From Lactarius indigo (Eukaryota; Basidiomycota; Agaricomycetes; Russulales; Russulaceae): 64,000 nt of DNA. Position 1 is the stretch's first letter. The number at the start of each line of letters is the position of its first letter. The stretch lies in assembly GCA_025766275.1 (NCBI GenBank), contig JAFKAC010000117.1, positions 88,501 through 152,500 of the forward strand, written 5' to 3'. The notes beneath the pieces were generated by a model that saw only the letters and a list, made by a program, of their open reading frames with translations, had not been told where the DNA came from and made no database searches. This document shows positions 47,613-57,704 of the stretch, one piece after another. Made by a program: the position numbers and the translations under genes.

Positions 47613-49915
47613 ACCCATCGGCCTGGGTGAGGGCTTTAAATTGTAATTCTGTAATCATGATGCGCTTTCGTTCTCTTCGAATTCCAGTCTCAATTTGCAT
47701 GAATTACCGAATGGCCGACATAAAAGCATTGGTGGACTCCGGAGCCACCGACAACTTCATACACCCAAACTTCGCTAAGAAACTGGGCATCAGCACTCAG
47801 CCGCTAACCCAACCGTGAAAGATTTGGAACATAGATAACATGGAGAATAAAGCTGGGTCCATCACTCATTTCACCGACCTAGACGTATACGCCAAGGGGT
47901 ATCATAGGACCATGCGCTTCCTCATTACAGACCTGGGCAGCGAAGAAATCGTCCTGGGATATCCTTGGCTGGCAACATACGAACCAACCATCAATTGGAG
48001 GGATGCGGTCATACACGAAGAAGTCATGCCGGTCATGATCAGCATGCAGGACAGTCTAAGCTGTCATACCGTCATTGCATCAGCTCTCACTGACGAACAA
48101 AAGGAGGCAATAGTCCTCAATATGGATGAGGAGGATACATACTTGCAGGCAACTACGTCTACGGAGCTAGCTAGCTATCCAGGCGAAAACAGAAGAGGAA
48201 CCCGTAGAACTGCCGGCAGTATATCAAACCTTCCAGAAGCTCTTCAGCAAAGACGCATCTCAGTGATTCCCCCCGGCTAGGCCATGGGACCACGCAATTG
48301 ACTTTAAACCCGGCACACCTTCCGCAATAGATTGCAAAATATATCCATTAACACAGGAAGAAGAAGGGAAACTCAAGGAGTTCTTGGATGAGAAGCTTCG
48401 GCAAGGGTACCTTCGACCCTCAATCTCCCCGTACGCATCCTCATTCTTCTTCGTTAAAAAGAAGGATGGAAAGCTACGCCCCGTACAGGACTATCGCATC
48501 ATCAACTCGCACACCATATGCAACTAATACCCACTCCCGTTGATCCAGGACCTCATATATGACCTCAGCAACACCCATATTTATACGAAACTTGACATCC
48601 GCTGGGGGTACAATAACGTTCGCATACAGGATGGCGACCAGGAAAAAGCGGCCTTCAAGACCAAATTTGGACTCTTTGAACCAATGGTCATGTTCTTTGG
48701 TCTCACCAACTCGCCGGCAACCTTTCAAACCATGATGAACCACATTTACCGCAACACCATCGCTAAACACGAGCCTCATGGCACTGTCATCCGAGTTTAT
48801 ATGGATGACATTGGCATCGCCACACGTGATGGTTTTACATCCGCTGACCACATTGCAGCAGTCACGGATGTCCTTCGTGTCGCCCAAGACCACGACCTCT
48901 ACTTCAAGCTTGAGAAATGCCTGTTTCACCAACCTCGGATGGATTACCTGGGGGTAATCCTTGAAAAGGGGGTGACACGCATGGACCCGGTAAAAGTTCG
49001 TGGCATCAAGGACTGGCCAATGCCAACCAAAGTCAGGGACGTACGATCCTTTTTGGGTTTCTGTAACTTTTACCGTCTTTTCATCCGAGGTTTCGCGACC
49101 CATGTACATCCACTGAACCGATTAACGAGGAAAGATGCTGAATGGAAATGGGGAGACGATGAAGATCGTGCTTTCAAAACTCTCAAACGCCTCGTAACCG
49201 AAGAACCAGTGCTGGCGCACCCCAACTTACAAGACCAATTCGAACTAGAAGTCGATGCGTCAGGATTCGCAGTAGGTGCGATACTCCTGCAGAAGAAAAA
49301 TGACGGTCACAAGCACCCAATAGGATACTATTCGGCAACGCTGAGCGAAGCTGAACGAAACTATGACATTTACGACCTAGAGCTTCTCGCTATTGTCAAG
49401 GCCCTCAGGCACTGGAGACCCTTACTCACAGGATCCCCACACAAAATTAAAATATTCTCAGATCACCTCAACCTCCAGTACTGGAAAACCCCGCAAAAGA
49501 TCAGTCGAAGGGTCACTCGAGAAGTATTGGAACTGATGGAGTACGACTTCAAGATCCATCATATCAAGGGGAAGAACAACGGTAGGGCGGACGCTCTATC
49601 TAGACGACCAGATTACAATCAAGGAGAGGAGGATAACCAAGGTGTGGTCATCCTACCTCCTGAAGTATTCGTAAGAGCCGCTAATACCGCACACACCTTG
49701 GAAACGCACCCGATGCTGCAACAACCGAGACGGACACAAGACCCAACCATCATCAAAGCATGGGTCGATGCCCACCAGTTGAAGAAGATCGAAGGAGAAT
49801 GGTATAAGGATGGAAAGCTGGTGATCACCAGGCCTATGACCACATACCGGGTGATAATACACGACCATCACGACCTCCCTGTTCATGGGCACCCCAGTAT
49901 TAGCAGGACCCAGCA
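47600..49915 (+). pseudogene. pol: pol of C1, protease to integrase N-terminus
   Basis: Protease (ALVDSGATDNFIHPNF near 47735), a TGA near 47816, linker, a TGA at 48264-48266 in the codon that reads R before [13 protein letters not shown] in C2, and RT with [13 protein letters not shown], a TAA near 48524, LTNSPATFQ and an intact VYMDDIGIAT near 48800. RNase H has ELEVDASGFAVG. The integrase start has HDHHDLPVHGHPS. The B1 5' LTR cuts it at 49915. Confidence 0.85.
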
Positions 49916-50398
49916 TGTTACGTTTTGTTTTGGATCCTTACTGTACCGGTTGCAACTACGGCGGTAAGGTAGATTAGTTGCGGACTTACGATAGGCGATT
50001 ACGAGTACGATAGGAGATTGCACGAAGATTGCTGACTGAGGACTATGCCACTAATACTAGTAGTAGTAGTATTAGGGTTCGAGCTACTTACGCGACACGT
50101 TGGACGCCGCACTACCGTGACTCATAGCAGCGCTTGAAAGCCTGCTCGACTTGTATTTAACCTGTATTGTGAAGACCAAGATACGCCATCTTGGTCTTCT
50201 TGAATCGTCACTTGTTTTCTCTCTCTCTCTCTCTTTCTCTCTCTCTCAGACCAAACTCTCTCCTTTAGCAACAGCCGTCGTAGTGCACCTTCGAGTGTTC
50301 ACTAAAACCTACACTTGGACCTACGCGTTTTCAAGGACCCGCTAAGTTGTTACCGCCTCATAAAGCTCAAGTCGAGCTAACGTCGTGACGGTGTAACA
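49916..50398 (+). repeat. 5' LTR of B1
   Basis: 483 bp, TGTTACG...GTAACA. TATTTAA lies at 50154-50160. Perfect 11-nt inverted-repeat arms lie at 50172-50182 and 50188-50198, separated by ACGCC. A CT-repeat follows near 50220-50247. Confidence 0.95.
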
Positions 50399-50400
50399 TT

Positions 50401-50411
50401 AAGACCAAGAT
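50401..50411 (+). promoter_or_regulatory. Primer-binding site of B1, self-complementary to the LTR
   Basis: AAGACCAAGAT, two bases (TT) after the 5' LTR. It is the exact reverse complement of ATCTTGGTCTT at 50188-50198, which lies about 30 bases after the TATA box, where the RNA should begin. This is the 11-nt self-priming geometry known from Tf1 of fission yeast. Confidence 0.75.
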
Positions 50412-50417
50412 CTCACC

Positions 50418-52481
50418 GTGGCCGTAACAACAAGAGACCAGTGGACGAACTTCCGTCCGTACTCGATCCCAAGGAGGGGAGAACGTAACGTCCCTACGCG
50501 CTTTTTACAAGCTGCCAGTTGGAGGGAACGACAAGAGGAAACCGGATACTTTGTGGAATTCAACGGACCTACCAGGTTCCGCCCAGTTGAGTTCAACTTC
50601 GACCACTTGTGCTGGGTAGAAGTTACGTGGAACCCTATAGACTCCCAGTGGGACATCATACGACCAGCTGGACCCAGATACCGTTGCGACATCGACGCAC
50701 GAGAACTCAATAGCCGAGCAGACTGGGGGCCTATTGACGGACAAGTACGAGAACACTCCACTGGAGAAGTAGTGTCGGAAGAAGAAGAAGAGGAAGATCA
50801 AAGCCAAGAAGAAAGCGAGGGCCGAGAACCAAACCAGACGGAAACGAGCGGAGGAGCCATACAAGACCTCCTGATAGAACGAGCTGAGTCTGCCCATATC
50901 ACCGAACCAGAACCGATTCACATCCGATCCCCAGCAATCATGGCTACGATAACACACGCAATGGAGGAAGTCGCAATGGAAGAAGCACGAGTAATACGTG
51001 AAGAAGCGAGGGACATTATTATGCCCATCAACCCAGAAACCGGAGTACGAATGACAGCAGAAGACGCCGCAATCTTTCGGGCGATAGGTTCGGATAGAGG
51101 AGATCCCCCATCCGGACGACGACCTGCACTAGACCTCCCACCAGGAATAGGGGGACCAGGCGGAGATCCACCGCCACCACCAGGAGGGGGCATCCCGTTC
51201 GACTTACGAAGGACCGAACCACCAAGAATGCCACCCACAGGACCACCAGGAGGTGGTGGAGGAGGAGGAGGAGATGGAGACGCCAGAGGAGGAGGACATC
51301 ATAATGAAAAACTAACCGGCGAGCCACCTTCCATCTTTGACGGGGACAGACTCAAAGTAGATCAATTTTTGACGCAGTGGCATGTTTATTGGGGTATGAA
51401 TCTAGACGCCCCAATCATGCGAAACGACTACAGAAGATGCCTTCTGTTTCTCTCTTACATCAAAGGAGGAGCAGTCAGCGAATGGGTTCTATCCTTTCTG
51501 AACTGGCTCAACAGGCAAATACAACGAGGGATCAGCCCCTACACGCGCGACCTATGGGACGCCGTAGCTGATGGATTCAGCCAGAGGTTTGAAAATACGT
51601 TAGAAAGAGAGCAGGCCCAAGCCATCCTGCGAAAAGGCTTCAAGATGGTAGGGGAAGATATTGACAAGTACGTCAATGATTTCGAACAGCTCGCACGAAA
51701 GGCTCACTACCGCCTCAATGAACCCCAAACCATCGACCTCTTCACGTCGGGGCTGCCCAAGGAGCTATTCAAAAATGCGTTCCAATTCGATGACCCCGTC
51801 ACGTTTGACGACTGGAAAAGAGCGGTCCTCAAAAGGCAAAAGAACTACATACACCTCAAAGCACGACTTAACGAATATAAAAGCACAACGACGCCGCCGA
51901 AGAAGCAGGGTGGTAATGCAGGATGGACGCTCCCACAGAACCTACCACAGACTAACCCATGGGCGATGGACACCTCGGCCGACCGTGCCAAAGTAAGGCT
52001 TGCGGGGTCCGAAGACATCGACTTCAACAAATTACCGCACCGTGACTGGCCTACGCCACCATTCCCACCAAGAGGGGGGCCGGGGGCTCGAGGGCGAGGA
52101 AGAGGAGGGTCTCGGAGAGACTTAAGGAACGTCCTCTGTTATAACTGCCACGCTCCAGGCCACCTCTCACGAAATTGTCCATACCCGCGCACGCAGCAGC
52201 AATGGCAAGCCACCCCGTCCAGTAGCCGTATGACCGAAACCGCGGGATTTCCGCAGGGACCCGTTTCGCAGTACGCACCATCGCAATACGCGCCATCACT
52301 GCCAGGATATATGTCACCGGCACCGAGTGCAACGCCCGCACCCCAAATCAACGCCACTAGCACGAGGACGGCAGGAGAACAGGCCAAAGAATGGCTCACA
52401 CAAGTAGCCAACAGTACGGATGAAGTAAAAGATCTTATACTTCAAGATCTGTGGGGAAAAGAGGGTTTTCGGGACGCCTGA
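50418..52481 (+). CDS. gag: Gag polyprotein of B1
   Basis: 687 codons from GTG 50418. An in-frame TAA at 50400-50402 closes the frame upstream, and the first ATG is codon 175 (50940), so either the N-terminal domain starts without AUG or Gag starts at 50940. Residues 1-120 form a conserved domain (DQWTNFRPY, FVEFNGPTRFRPVEFNF, CDIDARELNSRADWG). An acidic stretch, the MATITHAMEE segment and a Pro/Gly linker (about 235-295) follow. The capsid-like domain (about 305-470) has FLTQWHVYWGMNLD and EREQAQ. An RGRGRGG box precedes the CCHC knuckle CYNCHAPGHLSRNC (about 573-586). It ends at TGA 52479-52481. Confidence 0.88.
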   Translation: MAVTTRDQWTNFRPYSIPRRGERNVPTRFLQAASWRERQEETGYFVEFNGPTRFRPVEFNFDHLCWVEVTWNPIDSQWDIIRPAGPRYRCDIDARELNSRADWGPIDGQVREHSTGEVVSEEEEEEDQSQEESEGREPNQTETSGGAIQDLLIERAESAHITEPEPIHIRSPAIMATITHAMEEVAMEEARVIREEARDIIMPINPETGVRMTAEDAAIFRAIGSDRGDPPSGRRPALDLPPGIGGPGGDPPPPPGGGIPFDLRRTEPPRMPPTGPPGGGGGGGGDGDARGGGHHNEKLTGEPPSIFDGDRLKVDQFLTQWHVYWGMNLDAPIMRNDYRRCLLFLSYIKGGAVSEWVLSFLNWLNRQIQRGISPYTRDLWDAVADGFSQRFENTLEREQAQAILRKGFKMVGEDIDKYVNDFEQLARKAHYRLNEPQTIDLFTSGLPKELFKNAFQFDDPVTFDDWKRAVLKRQKNYIHLKARLNEYKSTTTPPKKQGGNAGWTLPQNLPQTNPWAMDTSADRAKVRLAGSEDIDFNKLPHRDWPTPPFPPRGGPGARGRGRGGSRRDLRNVLCYNCHAPGHLSRNCPYPRTQQQWQATPSSSRMTETAGFPQGPVSQYAPSQYAPSLPGYMSPAPSATPAPQINATSTRTAGEQAKEWLTQVANSTDEVKDLILQDLWGKEGFRDA
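52463..52469 (+). promoter_or_regulatory. Predicted -1 ribosomal frameshift site of B1
   Basis: G GGT TTT in the gag frame (codons GAG GGT TTT), three codons before the gag TGA. Slipping back one base continues as TCG GGA CGC into pol. A second heptamer of the same form, G GGA AAA, lies at 52454-52460. Confidence 0.7.
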
Positions 52482-55400
52482 ACCCGTCAGTCTGGGTGAG
52501 GGCTCTCCAATGTAATTCTGTAATCGTGACAACGCGCTATCGATCTATGCGAATTCCAGTAACTGTCCGCACGAATTACCAAACGACTGAAACCAATGCG
52601 CTGGTTGACTCTGGCGCAACCGACAACTTTATCCGACCAAGCCTGGCAAAACAGGCAGGCATCCAGACACAGCCACTAAACACGCCGCGCAAAATATGGA
52701 ATATAGACAATACGGAAAACAAAGCTGGGTTAATCACTCATTATGTTAACCTGGAGGTGAAAACACGAGGACAGATAAAACAAATGACCTTCCTAATCAC
52801 CGACCTTGGGAGCGAAGACATGGTGTTGGGCTATCCTTGGCTGAGCGCCTTCGAACCCACGATCAGCTGGGCCACCGCCACAATACACCCCGACATGCAG
52901 CCGGTGATACTGGCAACCAACGAAGCGCTACTGTCAACAGCAACCATTCGAGCCCTCATTGTGGCCGAGAAAGAGGACATCGTGCGCGAACTAGAAGAAG
53001 AGACGTTTGCTAGAACCACCACCTCGACGGAGCTGGCCATACAGGCAAAACAACAGCAGAAGGCAACAGTACTCCCTCAAGAATACGCCATGTTCACCAA
53101 GCTTTTTAACGAGCAAGCCTCGCACTGATTTCCCCCGGCGAGACCGTGGGATCACGCAATAGACTTCAAACCATCTGCGCCAGCCGCCATCGACTGCAAA
53201 ATCTACCCTATGACTCAAAAGGAAGAGAGCGAACTCAAGGAGTTCCTAGATGAAAAGTTGAAACAGGGGTATTTACGCCCTTCCATTTCCCCGTACGCAT
53301 CCTCCTTCTTCTTTATTAAAAAGAAGGATGGAAAACTACGACCGGTACAGGACTATCGGATCATCAATTCCCACACCATTCGGAATCAGTACCCACTACC
53401 GCTCATACAAGACCTCATCCTCGACCTCAGCAACGCCCACATCTACACGAAACTTGACATCCGGTGGGGCTACAACAACATCCGTATCCGCGATGGCGAT
53501 CAGGAGAAAGCGGCGTTCAAAACTAAATTCGGCCTCTTCGAACCCACAGTCATGTTCTTCGGGCTCACTAACTCCCCTGCCACCTTCCAGGCCATGATGA
53601 ACCACATATATCGCGACACAATTGCAAAGCACGAACGATTGGGCACCACCATACGCGTCTATATGGACGATATCGGTATCGCCACTCACTTCGACCACGA
53701 TCTAGCGGCCCACACGAATGCCGTTCGCGATGTTTTGCGCGTAGCGGAAGAACACGACTTGTACTTCAAGCTCGAAAAGTGCCTGTTCCATCAACCGCGG
53801 ATGGATTACCTGGGGGTAATCCTTGAGAGGGGGGTGACCCGAATGGACCCTGTAAAAGTTCAAGGCATCAGAGACTGGCCAACACCAACAAAAGTCAAAG
53901 ACGTCCGCTCTTTCCTCGGTTTCTGTAACTTTTACAGACTCTTCATCCGCGGTTTCGCAACTCACGCCAAGCCACTCACCAAACTAACACGAAAGAACGA
54001 AGAATGGCGGTGGACTGACGAAGAAGAAAAGGCGTTCAACACCCTAAAACGACTCGTCACAGAAGAACCAGTACTGGCACACCCCGTCCTTCAAGACCCA
54101 TTCGAGTTGGAAGTAGATGCTTCGGGCTACGCGGTGGGAGCCGTATTACTGCAAAAGAAGTCTGACGGTAAGCGACACCCCATAGGTTACTACTCGGCGA
54201 CACTCTCCGAAGCCGAAAGAAATTACGACATCTACGACCTAGAGCTGCTCGCAATAGTCAAGGCTCTACGGAACTGGCGGCCACTTCTCGCGGGAGCTCC
54301 CCACAAAATCAAAATCTATTCGGACCATCTAAACCTACAATACTGGAGGTCACCGCAGAAGATCAGCAGACGAGTCGCCAGGGAAGTACTTGAACTCTCT
54401 GAATACGACTTCGAAATTCACCACATCAAAGGAAAGAATAACGGGCGGGCAGATGCACTATCGAGACGACCGGATTACAACCAAGGCATCGAGGACAACA
54501 GCGAAGTAGTGGTCCTACCCCCCGAGGTCTTTGTACGAAACCTTAACACCGCGCGCACTTTCATCGCAAACCCGAATCTACTACAACCGCGCCACCAACA
54601 GGACGAAGAAGTGATCAAGATATGGGTTGACCCGTATCACCTCAAGAAGATACAAGGAGAGTGGTACAAAGACGGCAGGTTCGTAATCACAGGACCAGCA
54701 TCAACTCAACGCGTGCTAATACACGACCATCATGACTTGCTGATACATGGCCACCCGGGAATTGCGAAAACCCAACGCATCCTGGAGAGGCACTACTGGT
54801 GGCCGCGACTCCGAAAGGACGTATACGAATACGTACAAGGCTGCGCAGAATGCCAACGGAATAAGGTCAACACAAGACCTATACGAGCCGCGCTGCATCC
54901 CATCACCCCAATACTAGAAGCCATGCCGTTCCATACGGTGGCGGTAGACTTCATCACCAAACTCCCTGTGTCTAGGGGATACGACAGTATACTGACTGTC
55001 ACAGACCACGACTGCAGCAAGGCCTCAATTTTCATTCCATGCCGAGAAGAAATCACCGCAGAAGAGACGGCGACTCTGTATGTCACCCAGGTGTTCAAAC
55101 GCTTCGGGTTGCCGCGCAAAATAATAAGCGACCGCGACCCCCGCTTCACGTCCAAGTTTACCAGAGAAGTGTGCCGCATTCTGGGAATTCAACAGAACAT
55201 ATCAACCGCATACCATCCGCGCACTGACGGACAATCTGAGCGAACTAACCAGTGGCTGGAACAGTACCTCCGCTTCTGGGTAAATGAGCGGCAAGATAAC
55301 TGGGTAGCTTATCTACCAATCGCCGAATTCGCGCACAATAACTGGCCACATGAGCACACCAAAGAGTCGCCATTTCAACTTCTGATGGGGTACAACCCAC

Positions 55401-57190
55401 AAGCGGACTGGACGGATAAGCCATCTCCCATTCCCCTCGCGACCGCACGACTGACGCAGCTGAAAGAAGCCAGAGACAACGCCCAACGCCTCATGAAGAA
55501 GGCGCAGGAGTCATGGGTGCGTAACAAGGATACGCCCAAATTCTGCATCAACGACCTCGTGTGGCTCGAGGGCAAGCACCTCCGGACCAATCAGCCCACA
55601 GCGAAATTAGCGGCGCGACGTCACGGACCCTTTCGGGTGGTACAGGTGATGTCCCCTTACAACTATCGATTGGAACTTCCCGCGCAATGGAGCATCCACC
55701 CAGTGTTTCACATCGATCTTCTCACGCCGTACAAACAAACTTCCTTGCACGGAGAGAACTTCACACGACCGCCGCCCGAACTGATAGATGGAGAAGAGGA
55801 ATACGAAGTCGAGGCCATTCTAGACACCCGGCATTTCGGCAGAGGGAGACGCCTCCAGTATCTGATCAAATGGAAGGGGTATCCGGACTCGGAGAATCAG
55901 TGGGTCAACAAGGACGACGTCTTTGCGCCGGAAGCACTCCGCCTATATCAGGAAGCACAGACCCACGGGAAAAGAGATAAAGTGGGAGTCACTCGAACGG
56001 AGGACAGTCATCCCCTCTTCCTACGCTCTGCCATTACTCTCATGCCCACTTCCCCACTCCGACATGTCACACAGGCGCAGCTCCTCGACTCCCTCGCAGA
56101 AGACGCCCGCGCCCTCTTGGCAGAGGACGACGACACCGAAGTTCCCAACACTCAGCTCACACCATGGACGCCTCTTGCACCAGCAGAGGGGCCCATCACC
56201 GCGCAAGAATGGGCCAACATCGTCACCAGATTCCCAGACCCGACGACTACCCCCGACGACGATCGAGCCGTCGTCCACGTCTTCCGAAACGATCGCGGTG
56301 AGCGAGAACCCATTGCCGCTATCCCCCCAAGCGACAACCTCATCGGCGTTCGCGGAGTTTTCCCGAGCAACGACCAGCGTTCAAGCGCTGATGGAATACG
56401 AGTTGGAGGGCTGGAGGAGGGTAGCGGCGGAGTGGCAGAAGGAGCAGTTGGACTCGGCAGCGGCCCGACTGAGGGAGATGCGCGAGCGGCGGCAGCGATG
56501 GCGGCAGCTGAGGCTGGCCATGACGACGAAGATTATTACCCGGCGAGACACACCTTCCTTCGAACGAAACGCGACCCTGATAATCCCCTCGTCACACCCT
56601 GGCTCGTCTACTCCGACGGCTCCCCCATGTATCGAGGACGTGTGCGCGTGCCTGGCGCCGCCGATCACCGTCCGTTCACCGCCGCCGAGGACCCCGCGCA
56701 TGTCATTGCGCCTGAGGGGTTCCGGGCGAACCGACGACCCCATTACATTCGATACCCCATCACCGGACCGGACGGAGTAGAGAGGGACGCGTCGCATGTC
56801 CAAATTATTGGAGGAGCGGACCCCCTCATATTAGGGGTCATACCGGGCTCGCCGCACGTCTACGGTAAGCCCTTCTACGCCGAACCGCACGTCTCCGCGG
56901 CGCTCCGCCCCACGTATCCGCACGAAGATCTCGTCGTCTTCGAGGCGGACAAGATCACCGACCGCGCACTCAACCGTATCAACGACGAGTCGCTCACTGC
57001 CGAGGTTACGCGCTTCCGCGCGGCCAGCTATGAGCTGGATCGACTCCGGGCGAGGGTGAGTCAACTCCGCGCGATGATCGAGTGCGCGCAGGACGACCGG
57101 CGCGACGCCATCTACCGCTTGGAGCGCGCCACCGCCTTGGAGCGTATTGCTGACGAACAGCGCGGTTGGCCGCCCCGTGACTTTCGGTGA
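52469..57190 (+). pseudogene. pol: Pol polyprotein of B1, one in-frame TGA
   Basis: About 1570 codons in one frame, -1 to gag, broken only by TGA 53126-53128 (C2 has CGA there). Protease: LVDSGATDNFIRPS (about 52605). [20 protein letters not shown] and YMDD at 53660-53671. RNase H: ELEVDASGYAVG and DHLNLQYW. Integrase: HDHHD...CAECQRNK, VDFITKLPVSRGYDS, ISDRDPRFTS, GQSERTNQW. GPF/Y region: RHGPFRVVQVMSPYNYRL (about 55620). Chromodomain: LQYLIKWKGYPDSENQW (55795-55960). A tail of about 410 residues follows, ending in a coiled segment. This is the Tf1/sushi type of chromovirus. Without the TGA it would look functional. Confidence 0.9.
56064..56780 (+). CDS. Overlapping +1 reading frame in the B1 pol tail
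   Basis: 238 codons, phase +1 to pol, from ATG 56064 (MSHRRSSST) to a stop at 56778-56780. The first third is Ser/Thr/Pro-rich. The centre is a basic amphipathic stretch (WRRVAAEWQKEQL, then ERRQRWRQLRLAM), and the end has RLRGSGRTDDPITF. The same frame with the same segments is open in A1, A2, A3 and C2. Over the central 52 codons B1 and C2 share 28 residues with no gap. It could be an overlapping gene, a frameshift extension of pol, or a by-product of pol conservation. No known family recognised. Confidence 0.35.
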   Translation: MSHRRSSSTPSQKTPAPSWQRTTTPKFPTLSSHHGRLLHQQRGPSPRKNGPTSSPDSQTRRLPPTTIEPSSTSSETIAVSENPLPLSPQATTSSAFAEFSRATTSVQALMEYELEGWRRVAAEWQKEQLDSAAARLREMRERRQRWRQLRLAMTTKIITRRDTPSFERNATLIIPSSHPGSSTPTAPPCIEDVCACLAPPITVRSPPPRTPRMSLRLRGSGRTDDPITFDTPSPDRTE

Positions 57191-57207
57191 GCCTGGGGTC
57201 TCACACT

Positions 57208-57221
57208 AGAAAAGGAGGTGA
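57208..57221 (+). promoter_or_regulatory. Polypurine tract of B1
   Basis: AGAAAAGGAGGTGA immediately before the 3' LTR, the plus-strand primer. It matches AAAAGGGGGTGA in family A. Confidence 0.8.
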
Positions 57222-57704
57222 TGTTACGTTTCGTTTTGGATCCTTACTGTACCGGTTGCAACTACAGCGGTAAGGTAGATTAGTTGCGGACTTACGATAG
57301 GCAATTACGAGTACGATAGGAGATTGCACGAAGATTGCTGACTGAGGACTATGCCACTAATACTAGTAGTAGTAGTATTAGGGTTCGAGCTACTTACGCG
57401 ACACGTTGGACGCCGCACTACTGTGACTCATAGCAGCGCTTGAAAGCCTGCTCGACTTGTATTTAACCTGTATTGTGAAGACCAAGATACGCCATCTTGG
57501 TCTTCTTGAATCGTCACTTGTTTTCTCTCTCTCTCTCTCTTTCTCTCTCTCTCAGACCAAACTCTCTCCTTTAGCAACAGCCGTCGTAGTGCACCTTCGA
57601 GTGTTCACTAAAACCTACACTTGGACCTACGCGTTTTCAAGGACCCGCTAAGTTGTTACCGCCTCATAAAGCTCAAGTCGAGCTAACGTCGTGACGGCGT
57701 AACA
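57222..57704 (+). repeat. 3' LTR of B1
   Basis: 483 bp, identical in length to the 5' LTR and differing at five positions, each CpG in one copy and TpG or CpA in the other. The following five bases are CATGG. Confidence 0.95.

Larger units (their letters stand above)
45154..49915 (+). mobile_element. Ty3/gypsy chromovirus C1, truncated in integrase
   Basis: Plus-strand element with 5' LTR, gag and pol as far as the integrase zinc-binding segment (HGHPSISRTQ), where the B1 5' LTR cuts it. It inserted into H; the left duplication should be TATGT. The remaining 3' part is not on the other side of B1, where a minus-strand C2 lies instead. Confidence 0.88.
49916..57704 (+). mobile_element. Ty3/gypsy chromovirus B1, nearly intact
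   Basis: 7789-bp plus-strand element with two 483-bp LTRs that differ at only five sites, all at CpG. Gag is open throughout, and pol has one TGA. All expected signals are present: TATA box, self-complementary primer-binding site, -1 heptamer, purine tract. The flanking five bases do not match (CAGCA left, CATGG right). The flanks are C elements in opposite orientation. Confidence 0.93.

Noticed and set aside
48474..49109. 211-codon minus-strand frame over C1 RT
   Set aside because: Shadow of the RT coding strand. Similar antisense frames over other RT copies follow from shared sequence.
50220..50247. CT microsatellite in the B1 LTR as an independent repeat
   Set aside because: Present with equal length in both LTRs, so it is part of the LTR leader.
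52454..52460. G GGA AAA as the main frameshift site
   Set aside because: Absent from A2 and A3, whereas G GGT TTT is present in all six junctions. Kept only as a possible second site.
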